Assembly (NCBI RefSeq): GCF_001428045.1
Contig: NZ_LMSD01000012.1
Location: 1,006,735 to 1,070,734 of the forward strand
Length of the DNA stretch: 64,000 nucleotides
Reading direction: 5' to 3'
Source: Paenibacillus sp. Soil750
Lineage (GTDB): Bacteria > Bacillota > Bacilli > Paenibacillales > NBRC-103111
The notes below the pieces were generated by a model. The model was not told the DNA's origin and searched no databases. It was given only the letters and a program-made list of their open reading frames with translations. The position numbers were made by a program, and so were the translations under genes. Of the stretch, positions 52,883-61,083 are shown piece after piece (position 1 is the stretch's first letter; every line of letters begins with the position of its first letter).

Positions 52883-53629
52883 ATGATTACTATTAAGACA
52901 AAAGAACAAATTGAAGCCATGGGGAAAGCAGGCAGAATCCTTGCCGATTGCCATAAAGAAATCGCGAAAATGATTCGCCCGGGCATTACATCGTGGGAAA
53001 TCGATCAATTTGTCGAAGGCTTTCTGGCCAAACATGGTGCTACACCTGAGCAAAAAGGGTATCACGGCTATCCCTACGCAACCTGTGCTTCGGTAAATGA
53101 CGTCATCTGTCATGGCTTCCCAAAGAAAGAGCCGCTCAATGATGGTGACATTGTTACGATTGACATGGTCGTTCGGGTCGATGGGTGGTTAGCAGATTCC
53201 GCCTGGTCTTACGCGGTTGGTACGATTTCACCTGTTGCAGAGAAGCTCCTGCAAGTTACCAAGGACTCCTTATATAAAGGTATTGAAAAAGCTGTGATCG
53301 GCAATCGGATCGGCGATGTCGCCAACGCTATTCAAGTTTACGCGGAATCGCACGGCTTCTCCGTTGTTAGAGACTTCATCGGTCACGGAATCGGCTCCGA
53401 GATGCATGAAGAGCCCCAAGTGCCGCATTATGGACCGGCTGGCAAAGGGCCGCGCATCAAGGAAGGCATGGTTTTCACCATTGAACCGATGTTGAATGTT
53501 GGTAAATATCACTCCAAAGTTGACCAAGATGGATGGACAGCTAGAACTTATGATGGCAGCCTCTCTGCACAATACGAGCACACGATTGCCATCACAAGTA
53601 ACGGACCGATTATTTTAACTGAACAATAA
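52883..53629 (+). CDS. map: Methionine aminopeptidase type I
   Basis: 248 residues. It removes initiator methionine. Metal ligands: VTIDMVVRVDGWLADSAWS (two Asp), GHGIGSEMHEEP (His), FTIEPM (Glu) and the last Glu in SAQYEHTIAI. ATG 52883 and TTG 52880 both fit GAGGAG; ATG is preferred. This isolated copy, away from the ribosomal-protein operon, is likely the second Map of the genome. Confidence 0.95.
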   Translation: MITIKTKEQIEAMGKAGRILADCHKEIAKMIRPGITSWEIDQFVEGFLAKHGATPEQKGYHGYPYATCASVNDVICHGFPKKEPLNDGDIVTIDMVVRVDGWLADSAWSYAVGTISPVAEKLLQVTKDSLYKGIEKAVIGNRIGDVANAIQVYAESHGFSVVRDFIGHGIGSEMHEEPQVPHYGPAGKGPRIKEGMVFTIEPMLNVGKYHSKVDQDGWTARTYDGSLSAQYEHTIAITSNGPIILTEQ

Positions 53630-53647
53630 CGATCTGGAGGAAAAGGG

Positions 53648-54760
53648 ATGCTTTCTTTTTACAAGAAATATTGGCGAACGGTATTCGACATAGGGCTCAT
53701 CGTATTAACCGTCTACTTATTCATGTTGTTATTCAGTTATTTGTACGCCATCGCCACGCCAATCTTCTTGGCCTTGATTATTTTCATGATGATCGAGCCC
53801 TTGGCTCGGTTCTTGAATCGCAAAGGCATGCGTAAATCGCTTGCCTCCGCCATTTCCACCTTGGTTTTCGTCTTGATCATCCTAGGTGCGTTGGCTGGGG
53901 CAGTCGTCATCTTCACCAGTCAGATTATGAGCCTTGTGGATAAAATCGATGACTACGCAGCAATTTTCAATGAGCAAATCATTCATCGGATTGCTGAGTT
54001 AAATGATCGATTCCAAGCCCTGCCCGAGGACGTGACTGGCAAAGCCAAAGACTATGCTGGCCAATTTGCTGGCAAAGCGTCTACGTTCCTTGTCGCCTTT
54101 TTATCAGGTTTGGTCGCTTCCCTGACCTCCTTCTCCACGTTCATGTTCAATTTCATCGTCGGCATTATTCTCGCATACTTCTTAAGCATCGAAATTGAAT
54201 CTTGGAAACGTATTGCAAGTGAGCAAACACCGAACACCTTCAAGTCCGCCTTCTTTTTTCTAAAAGAAAATGTCGTGAAGGGGATCGTATCTTACGTAAA
54301 AGCACAAGCCAAGCTCATCACATTAACGTTCATCGTTGTTTTTATTGCCTTGCTTGTACTGAATGTGAATAATGCATTCTCTATCGCCTTATTGTCAGCG
54401 ATTTTCGATGTCCTTCCTTTGCTCGGTGTTTCCACTTTATTCATTCCGTGGATTATCTACTTGTTCATCGTTGGCAATACGACGCTGGCCATCTGGCTAA
54501 GTTCACTGCTCCTCGTCGTGATTCTCGTCAGACAAATTATGGAACCCAAAATCACAGGTGAATCCTTAGGGGTATCCGCATTTACAACATTAGCGTTTAT
54601 GATTATTTCCCTATCCCTCTTTGGAGTAGCCGGAGTGATTCTCTCGCCGGTGCTGATCATTCTGATCAAAGCCTTACATACGCAAGGATATTTACAGCGT
54701 TGGATCCGTAAGCCGGAGAACGAATATACCGAAGGAAAACTGCCGTATACGGGCAATTGA
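53648..54760 (+). CDS. AI-2E family permease (YtvI-like)
   Basis: 370 residues with eight helices and a long soluble loop (residues about 95-150) after helix 3. PLLGVSTLFIPWIIYLF and RQIMEPKITGESLGV are the PerM/AI-2E transporter signatures. YtvI in Bacillus is a sporulation-linked relative; some members are Na+/H+ antiporters. It follows map by 18 bp and carries its own GGAGG. Confidence 0.88.
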   Translation: MLSFYKKYWRTVFDIGLIVLTVYLFMLLFSYLYAIATPIFLALIIFMMIEPLARFLNRKGMRKSLASAISTLVFVLIILGALAGAVVIFTSQIMSLVDKIDDYAAIFNEQIIHRIAELNDRFQALPEDVTGKAKDYAGQFAGKASTFLVAFLSGLVASLTSFSTFMFNFIVGIILAYFLSIEIESWKRIASEQTPNTFKSAFFFLKENVVKGIVSYVKAQAKLITLTFIVVFIALLVLNVNNAFSIALLSAIFDVLPLLGVSTLFIPWIIYLFIVGNTTLAIWLSSLLLVVILVRQIMEPKITGESLGVSAFTTLAFMIISLSLFGVAGVILSPVLIILIKALHTQGYLQRWIRKPENEYTEGKLPYTGN

Positions 54761-54762
54761 AA

Positions 54763-54797
54763 GAGGAGCTAAGCGAGTTCAATCGCTTAGCTCTTTT
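54763..54797. terminator. Terminator after the AI-2E family gene
   Basis: GAGCTAAGCGA-GTTCAA-TCGCTTAGCTC with a short T-run. Confidence 0.88.
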
Positions 54798-54815
54798 GCT
54801 TTTGGCCGCCAGTCG

Positions 54816-55595
54816 TTATACCCGATGCATGCTGCGATAGATCGAGGGGGCCATGCCGATTTTGCTCGTAAACACACGACTTAGATAAAAGCCATTCTCA
54901 TACCCGCATTGGGACGCGATCACGTCCAACGTGAATGTCGTACTTTCTAATAGATGCCTCGCTCTTGTTAACCGCAAGTCATTAATAAATTCTGTTGGTG
55001 TTTGGGCAAAGGCTTTTCGAAACCTACGCGTAAATTGAACAGGCGTCAAATCTAGTTGCTGAGCCAAATTCAACATCGAAAGATTGCCGTAGGCATGATC
55101 GGTAAGGAAACTCCGTGCTTGGTCCATCTGTTCATCCATGATGGTCTCAGGGGGACTCTCCTGGATCATCCTCTCCATTTGTACCATTCGGAGGAGATCA
55201 TTCACAAGATGCAGTTTATGCTGTGTACTCTCTTCATCCCACCCTTGCAAAGTTCGCAAATAGCGATAACTGGATGTCAAGCGCGGCAGATCTTGTACGG
55301 AAAGCTTTCCCTTCCAGGTAGCTTCTTGTTCCATATGGGGCTCCCCTATAAACTGTATAAAATGAAAAGTCAGCGGCTCGATCGTTTTTCTACGAAACAC
55401 GGTTCGAGGGGGGCAAAGAACCAGATCTCCGAATCTAGCCTCACCTTGCTCCATACGAATTTCATAAAAGAAGCTCCCCTCCTCCACCGCAAACAACGTC
55501 CAACATGGGTAGTCATCACGCTCAAACATAAACTCTTTTTTCTGATGCCAATACACATGAGATAAGAGTTTCAAGGCTGGATCGCTATAGGTCAT
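54816..55595 (-). CDS. AraC family transcriptional regulator
   Basis: 259 residues. An N-terminal cupin-like sensor (residues 15-100; GEARFGDLVLCPPRTVF) and two C-terminal HTH motifs: LSMLNLAQQLDLTPVQFTRRF and LDVIASQCGYENGFYLSRVF, typical AraC/XylS. It is divergent from the large FAD oxidoreductase gene with 120 bp between starts, and probably senses a sugar-like ligand and activates it. Confidence 0.92.
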   Translation of the reverse strand: MTYSDPALKLLSHVYWHQKKEFMFERDDYPCWTLFAVEEGSFFYEIRMEQGEARFGDLVLCPPRTVFRRKTIEPLTFHFIQFIGEPHMEQEATWKGKLSVQDLPRLTSSYRYLRTLQGWDEESTQHKLHLVNDLLRMVQMERMIQESPPETIMDEQMDQARSFLTDHAYGNLSMLNLAQQLDLTPVQFTRRFRKAFAQTPTEFINDLRLTRARHLLESTTFTLDVIASQCGYENGFYLSRVFTSKIGMAPSIYRSMHRV

Positions 55596-55715
55596 GTCTC
55601 ACTCTCCATATAATGAAATAAAGTATATGATAATTGTAACTCACTGTATGTTAAAAGGATATCACCTATTCTAAAATGAAATCATGGATATTCTAATATT
55701 AGTGAGGTGCTCATA

Positions 55716-57962
55716 ATGAAGCATGAAATCGTTACATCTGATATCACCGTCGTTGGCGGTGGCTTGGCTGGTGTTTGCGCCGCAGTTGCTGCAGCCCGAT
55801 TAGGTCAAACTGTTTCTCTAGTCCAAAATCGGCCTGTTCTTGGCGGAAATGCAAGCAGTGAAATACGCGTGTGGGTATGTGGTGCCACTTCCCATGGTGT
55901 CCATCGTAACGCCCGGGAAACCGGTATTATGGGTGAACTATTTGTCGAGAATCAATATCGCAATATCGATGGCAACCCTTATATCTGGGATTTGGTTGTG
56001 CTTGAGAAAGTAAAAGCTGAGCCCAATATTACGTTGTTCCTCAACACAGATGTGCATGAGGTCGATGCGTCAGGCGATGACGACCATCGTACCATTCAAG
56101 CCGTCACAGGTTGGATGATGGGCTCGGAACGAAGAATTCGTTTCGAAAGTCGTGTTTTCCTCGATTGTACGGGGGATGGCCTCGTTGGCTTCCTAGCAGG
56201 TGCTAAATTCCGTATTGGCCGCGAAGCTCAACATGAATTTAACGAAGAATGGGCACCACTCGTGCCAGATGACATCACACTAGGAAGCACGCTTCTCTTT
56301 TACACCAAGGATGCCGGTCGTCCCGTGAAATATATCGCACCGAGTTTTGCTAAAGATATCACGCAAACTTCAATTCCCATGAAACGTGTCATTCGCAGTG
56401 GCGATAATGGTTGCGCTTACTGGTGGATTGAATGGGGCGGCGAGCATGACACCGTCCATGATAATGAGCGAATTCGAGATGAACTCTCCTCCGTTATCTA
56501 TGGGATTTGGGATTATATCAAAAACTCTGGGAAATTTGACAGCGCAAATCTAACCTTGGAATGGATCGGGTCGATTCCAGGGAAACGGGAATACCGTCGC
56601 TTCGTAGGGGACTACGTCTTGAATCAAAATGACGTGATTGCCCAAGAACTTTTCGAGGATCGCGTCGCCTTCGGTGGCTGGTCAATTGATTTGCATCCAC
56701 CGCAAGGCATGTACGCCACTGCCAAAGGTTCTAAACATATGCATATGGATGGCTCCTACCATATCCCGTTCCGTTCCCTCTATTCGACCAACGTGTCGAA
56801 TATGCTCATGGGTGGACGCAATATCAGCGCGTCCCACGTTGCTTTCGGTACAACACGTGTCATGGCGACATGTGCGGTTATTGGCGAAGCTGCGGGCACT
56901 GGCGCCGCGCTTTGCGCAGCCAAAGGGATCTCGCCGCGCGAGCTGCACAGCGAGCACTTGAGCGAGCTGCAGCAGACGCTGCTGCGACAGGATGCATCGA
57001 TTCTCGGTGTAGCGAATACGGATGAGGCAGATCTCGTGCGCAGCGCGGCTTTGACGGCCTCTAGTACGCTGACAGAGCTTGCTTTGGAGCAGTCGGCAGG
57101 TATTTATCCTTTGAACACACATGTAGCGCTTCTAGTGCCTGTAGATCCGTTTATAAATGGCATTGCGTTATTCATCGACGCTACTGCTGCTACAGAGCTT
57201 ACTGTCGAGCTGTGGAACACAGGTAAGCCGCAGAATTATGTCCCACATGCTTTGGTTTCATCGGTTGTCGTGCCCGTTAGTGAGGGATCCGAGCAATGGG
57301 TCACTGCTGCTTTGCAATGGGAACCTGAGCATGCTCAGAATGCCTTCATCATTCTTAAAAGCAATCCATCTGTATCCGTTCATCTGTCGAGTCGTCCGCA
57401 GTCTGGCGTGCTATCCTTCAAGCATGATGCAACTTCAGCGGATACTGTGGATTTCGGGGATATGTACCATCATCAACCGGTGATTGACTGGAGTCCAAGA
57501 GGCTTCCTTCGGAAGCCGATTTGCTTCCGACTTCTCTCGCCTACTTCCGCCTTCGCGGCTGAGAAAGCAGCAGACGGCCATAAACGGCCTTACGGTAGCC
57601 CGCATCTGTGGTCTTCCGCTGGAGGCAGTGGTGCTGAGGAATGGCTCGAAGCCAGCTGGACGGAAACTCATAGCATTAGGGAAGTGCATGTAACGTTCAA
57701 CGATGACGTCAACGAGGATCTAATTAACTTGCATCACCATCGTACCGAATTCGAAATCATCCCTGAGCTCGTTAAGGATTATCAAGTGCAAGCTTGGGTT
57801 GGGGAATCATGGACAACGGTTGTTGAGGCGACTAACAATCATACTCGGCACCATGTTCATGTGTTAGACAGCGCTGTATCAACGAACCGTCTGCGTGTCG
57901 TAGTGGCGTCAACGAATGGCTCTGCGCATGTAGAAATCGTGGAATTACGTTGTTATCGTTAA
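55716..57962 (+). CDS. FAD-dependent oxidoreductase (FAD_oxidored family) with C-terminal discoidin-like region
   Basis: 748 residues. The N-terminal dinucleotide fold TVVGGGLAGVCAAVAAARLG is followed by PVLGGNASSEIRVWVCGA and later MLMGGRNISASHVAFGTTRVM plus GEAAGTGAALCA, hallmarks of FAD_oxidored. From residue about 455 two beta-rich modules follow, the last resembling a discoidin-type carbohydrate-binding domain. No signal peptide. Such enzymes sit in glycan-use loci; substrate unknown. ATG 55716 follows GAGGTG. A GC-rich patch spans about 56885-57080. Confidence 0.85.
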   Translation: MKHEIVTSDITVVGGGLAGVCAAVAAARLGQTVSLVQNRPVLGGNASSEIRVWVCGATSHGVHRNARETGIMGELFVENQYRNIDGNPYIWDLVVLEKVKAEPNITLFLNTDVHEVDASGDDDHRTIQAVTGWMMGSERRIRFESRVFLDCTGDGLVGFLAGAKFRIGREAQHEFNEEWAPLVPDDITLGSTLLFYTKDAGRPVKYIAPSFAKDITQTSIPMKRVIRSGDNGCAYWWIEWGGEHDTVHDNERIRDELSSVIYGIWDYIKNSGKFDSANLTLEWIGSIPGKREYRRFVGDYVLNQNDVIAQELFEDRVAFGGWSIDLHPPQGMYATAKGSKHMHMDGSYHIPFRSLYSTNVSNMLMGGRNISASHVAFGTTRVMATCAVIGEAAGTGAALCAAKGISPRELHSEHLSELQQTLLRQDASILGVANTDEADLVRSAALTASSTLTELALEQSAGIYPLNTHVALLVPVDPFINGIALFIDATAATELTVELWNTGKPQNYVPHALVSSVVVPVSEGSEQWVTAALQWEPEHAQNAFIILKSNPSVSVHLSSRPQSGVLSFKHDATSADTVDFGDMYHHQPVIDWSPRGFLRKPICFRLLSPTSAFAAEKAADGHKRPYGSPHLWSSAGGSGAEEWLEASWTETHSIREVHVTFNDDVNEDLINLHHHRTEFEIIPELVKDYQVQAWVGESWTTVVEATNNHTRHHVHVLDSAVSTNRLRVVVASTNGSAHVEIVELRCYR

Positions 57963-58211
57963 AATAGTGTGAATGAAAGAACCGATATCGCCATGTTCCT
58001 CGTGGTTGAGATCGGTTCTTTTTATGCTGACTTGAATGATGGTCCTCCCACTTTGATTGCTCGTATAGGTGTTAAGGCACTCGGACAAGCCCCCTTAATT
58101 ATTTGAAAAATAGGCTCGCTTTGCTCTTGATTAACCTTACATGATGTGTTATATTAAAAGTGCGTAGAATCAAGGTTTTCGCTTTTAAAAGCTGACATAG
58201 GAGTGATGAAA

Positions 58212-58379
58212 ATGTTACAAATTCCGCATGGCGAAGAAATTATTCGTGTTGAAATGACAGTGAAGGAAGCGCTTGCACTAACTGGAACGAAATTTGCCCA
58301 AAGCAACAAACTTGAGACAGACGCAATGAAGAAGCTCAAACAATCTTTAGCAGATAAATTACTCACACCAAACCATTAA
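58212..58379 (+). CDS. Small unknown protein, 55 residues
   Basis: Starts MLQIPHGEEIIRVEMTVKEALALTG and ends LADKLLTPNH; soluble, helical C-terminal half. ATG 58212 follows AGGAGTGATG, with a TTGATTAACC...TGTGTTATATTA promoter-like region upstream, and a strong terminator follows. No family recognised. Confidence 0.65.
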   Translation: MLQIPHGEEIIRVEMTVKEALALTGTKFAQSNKLETDAMKKLKQSLADKLLTPNH

Positions 58380-58393
58380 TTCATACACATATG

Positions 58394-58426
58394 GAGCCCC
58401 GCGAGATTATCTCGTGGGGCTTTTTA
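58394..58426 (+). terminator. Terminator after the 55-residue gene
   Basis: AGCCCCGCGAG-ATTAT-CTCGTGGGGCT with five T. Confidence 0.92.
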
Positions 58427-58448
58427 TTGCGTCGGCGTTGGTCGTCGC

Positions 58449-58655
58449 AAATGAATTAACTGGAAATTGTACAGCTATTCTAGAGAAATCTTCCTCAATA
58501 TTCAATTTAGATGGAAAAAAGGTAGTTAATTCGGCCTCATCCGATCCTATTTGCAAAAACGCAGCTAATTAGCTGTATATAATCCATATAAACGTAATTT
58601 CAGCCGAAATTCGAATGAATTAGCTACATATAATCCATCTAATCGTGACAATCGG
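58449..58655. repeat. Intergenic repeat units of the TAGCT...TCCA type
   Basis: Direct pair AATTAGCTGTATATAATCC (58567-58595) and AATTAGCTACATATAATCC (58618-58646), about 24 of 29 bases alike. Two more units lie in inverted orientation at about 58455-58480 and 58511-58543 (TTAGATGGAAAAAAGGTAG). Confidence 0.65.
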
Positions 58656-58664
58656 CGGGTTACT

Positions 58665-58785
58665 AGGAGTTCGAGGGAGGTGCGGGAGGTGTCGGAGTTT
58701 CGGGAGGTGCGCGAGGTGCGCGAGGTGCGGGTGTTGCGGGTGTTGTGGGAGTTTTGGGAGTTTTGGGAGTTGTTGGAGTTGACGC
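58665..58785. repeat. Degenerate G-rich tandem tract
   Basis: Imperfect 8-10 bp units drifting from GGGAGGTGC to GCGAGGTGC to GGGTGTTGC to GGGAGTTTT. It follows the repeat units directly and precedes a terminator. Frames through it give only L/P/H-rich repeats, so no gene is called. Confidence 0.75.
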
Positions 58786-58816
58786 TTGTTCGGATTGTTG
58801 AGAGTAGTTAAAAGAC

Positions 58817-58844
58817 AAAAAATCCACCCCTCCAAGGGGCGGAT
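58817..58844 (-). terminator. Terminator of the small zinc-finger-like gene
   Basis: ATCCGCCCC / GGGGTGGAT on the minus strand, followed by six T. Confidence 0.85.
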
Positions 58845-58849
58845 CCTGG

Positions 58850-59062
58850 TTAGTTGATTTTCCTACGTGTCAAAATACACGGCACACCTCTGCCGACAGC
58901 CCCAGGCTGTGACATCATATCCAGATAGCGCATGCCCCTTGCGCAAGGTGTTTTGCACACCGAACAAGTGGCAGATTCAACTATCCTCATCGTGTATTGA
59001 GCACGGGATGAAAGTTCCTTTTTCTTCTTAACAACTTTGCCTTTACCTTTAGGTGGTGCCAT
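58850..59062 (-). CDS. Small cysteine-rich, basic unknown protein
   Basis: 70 residues. A lysine-rich start (APPKGKGKVVKKKKEL) is followed by TCSVCKTPCARG and a final cysteine in GVPCILTRR, a possible zinc knuckle able to bind nucleic acid. ATG 59062 follows GGGGAGG. Family not recognised. Confidence 0.65.
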   Translation of the reverse strand: MAPPKGKGKVVKKKKELSSRAQYTMRIVESATCSVCKTPCARGMRYLDMMSQPGAVGRGVPCILTRRKIN

Positions 59063-59161
59063 GTTCACGCCTCCCCAACAGCTTCCTTTCCTCAGTATAT
59101 GAAGTCTGGGCAAAGTCGGTTCATAGCGAAGGCAAGCAAGTTGAAGAAACTTGTCTTGAGA

Positions 59162-60037
59162 TTATAATTCCAAAGCCGTCAATAAGATTGGAACGACTTC
59201 CTCATAAAGTAAAGCAAAGGTTTCCACAGGCAGCGGATTTACGCCTAACCCTACCTCGACTGTAAAGCCTGGTCGCCGAAAATGTTGAATGAACCAATCT
59301 TTATACCCCGCGTCACTGCCTGTAAGCTTCACAGCTTCATAATTACTTGCTAATGCCAATCGCTCTGCGAGTGCTTCAGCTTCAGCTGGTTCATAATCAC
59401 GGTAATTCCAATAAATTTCTCTTCCCTGTGTATGTAAGGCAACCACAAGCTCGAAGTCATGACACTCGGTGAACCCGGCCAATGCCGCGGCTTCCGGTTC
59501 AGATAGCGGAGCCTCACCGCCATAATCACGTTCACCGGGTCCAACGTGTTCTCTTCGCAGCTTCTCTTCTTCCCAGTGGGCAGGGAATTGATCATTGAGG
59601 TCTACACCGCGTATATTCGCCTTCCAATTTATAAACGATAAGGATCCTTTATTCCATGCCAACAATGCTTCACGATGCGGATGTTCCTCAGGCAGTCCAT
59701 GTAAAACAAGTTCAACCCCGTCAGGATTGACCATAGGCACGGCCCACAAGGCATACTCTGACAAAATACGTCTAACATTACGCCCCTGCCATGCCGTCCC
59801 TCTTGCATACGCACATGCCAGGTCTTCAACAAATTGCATCAGCAAGGGGGCTGTTATCCATTCATTCGCATGCATGGCTGCATTGAAATGGATTTCCTTC
59901 GTACCGTGCCCTATACGCAGCGCATGAATGTCCCTCCCCATCGCACTTTGGCCAATACACGCCGTTTGCAAAAATGGATATATTTTGCCTAAACGATTCA
60001 ACTCCTGAGCTAATGTCTGATAGCCATATCCTAACAC
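59162..60037 (-). CDS. M14 zinc carboxypeptidase (gamma-D-glutamyl-diaminopimelate peptidase-like)
   Basis: 291 residues. Zinc ligands HANE (His 56, Glu 59) and the His in VVALHTQG, with the catalytic Glu in FTVEVGLG. NWKANIRGVDLNDQFPA is typical of the Bacillus YqgT/endopeptidase I branch that cuts the D-Glu-diaminopimelate bond of muropeptides. No signal peptide or LysM domain is visible, so a cytoplasmic wall-recycling role is likely. GTG 60037 follows AGGCAGGTGG. Confidence 0.88.
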   Translation of the reverse strand: MLGYGYQTLAQELNRLGKIYPFLQTACIGQSAMGRDIHALRIGHGTKEIHFNAAMHANEWITAPLLMQFVEDLACAYARGTAWQGRNVRRILSEYALWAVPMVNPDGVELVLHGLPEEHPHREALLAWNKGSLSFINWKANIRGVDLNDQFPAHWEEEKLRREHVGPGERDYGGEAPLSEPEAAALAGFTECHDFELVVALHTQGREIYWNYRDYEPAEAEALAERLALASNYEAVKLTGSDAGYKDWFIQHFRRPGFTVEVGLGVNPLPVETFALLYEEVVPILLTALEL

Positions 60038-60130
60038 ACAACCACCTGCCTTTTTACTTCTTTCATATGGCTATGCTTATGCCTTGATCGCAGGAATCAT
60101 GCGGTATCTCAGTTTCGCGAGATGAAATAA

Positions 60131-60154
60131 AAATAGACCCATAAGGGTCTATTT
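60131..60154. terminator. Terminator after murI
   Basis: AAATAGACCC-ATAA-GGGTCTATTT hairpin, T-rich on the minus strand. Confidence 0.88.
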
Positions 60155-60161
60155 CGTTCAC

Positions 60162-60971
60162 TTAAATAATAGTCGGCACCTGCCACACGACAGGCATAAA
60201 AGAAATATATTCCTTGAGCCAATTCTCCGCAATCTGCCGGAAAACAGTTGGCGTACCACTGCAGAAAAACTGATGAACCGGTATTTCATTGGATTGCGTT
60301 TGCATGCTTCTCTGAGAAAGGATCGTACTTATATCTCTGGCTGTCTCTTCGGCCGAAGAAATTAATGTCACTTTAGGCCCCATCACTTGAGAAATGGATT
60401 CCATCAGAAATGGGTAATGGGTACATCCCAAAATTAAGCAATCAATCGGCTTATCTTTCAAAGGACTCAGTGATTGTTCCACGATGGAATGAGCACGATC
60501 ACTACTAAAAAGTCCTCTCTCAACAAATGGAGCTAGTAAAGGACACGCCTCACTATATACATGAATATCTGTTGAAATCTGCCTCAACGCCGTTTCATAC
60601 GCTTGGCTGCGAATCGTTCCATCTGTGCCAATGACACCGATCATACCGCTTCGAGTCATTTTGATTGCTGCTCTAGCTCCTGGTGAAATCACGCCCACGA
60701 CAGGAATTGAGACACGTGCACGTATGTCTTCAATCGCGACCGCTGTTGCCGTATTACAGGCAATCACAATCATTTTGGGATTAAACTGAAGTAAGTAGTC
60801 TACAATTTGACGAGTAAAGTGACGAACTTCACTAGCAGGTCGGGGGCCGTAGGGGCTCCTGGCTGTATCTCCAAAATAAATGACCTTTTCATGCGGCAGC
60901 TGTTTCATGATTTCTTTTACAACAGTTAACCCTCCGACTCCGGAGTCCAGTACGGCTATCGCTTGCTGCAC
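60162..60971 (-). CDS. murI: Glutamate racemase
   Basis: 269 residues. It supplies D-glutamate for peptidoglycan. Catalytic cysteines are in IACNTATAVA (about residue 74) and GCTHYPFL (about residue 184), the Asp in LDSGVGGLTV, all conserved. GTG 60971 follows AAAGGAAG. Adjacent to the wall peptidase gene on the same strand but separated by a terminator. Confidence 0.96.
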   Translation of the reverse strand: MQQAIAVLDSGVGGLTVVKEIMKQLPHEKVIYFGDTARSPYGPRPASEVRHFTRQIVDYLLQFNPKMIVIACNTATAVAIEDIRARVSIPVVGVISPGARAAIKMTRSGMIGVIGTDGTIRSQAYETALRQISTDIHVYSEACPLLAPFVERGLFSSDRAHSIVEQSLSPLKDKPIDCLILGCTHYPFLMESISQVMGPKVTLISSAEETARDISTILSQRSMQTQSNEIPVHQFFCSGTPTVFRQIAENWLKEYISFMPVVWQVPTII

Positions 60972-61083
60972 ACATATCCGCTTCCTTTGCCGGTTGATGA
61001 ATTGATATAAACCACATGGTTAGGATATGTGCGGCCAAGCTTAAAGGTACCAAGAGTACTACACAGATTTGGACCTAATCTTC

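Noticed and set aside
58449..58785. Repeats considered as a CRISPR array
   Set aside because: Units are imperfect, in both orientations and irregularly spaced; there are no cas genes.
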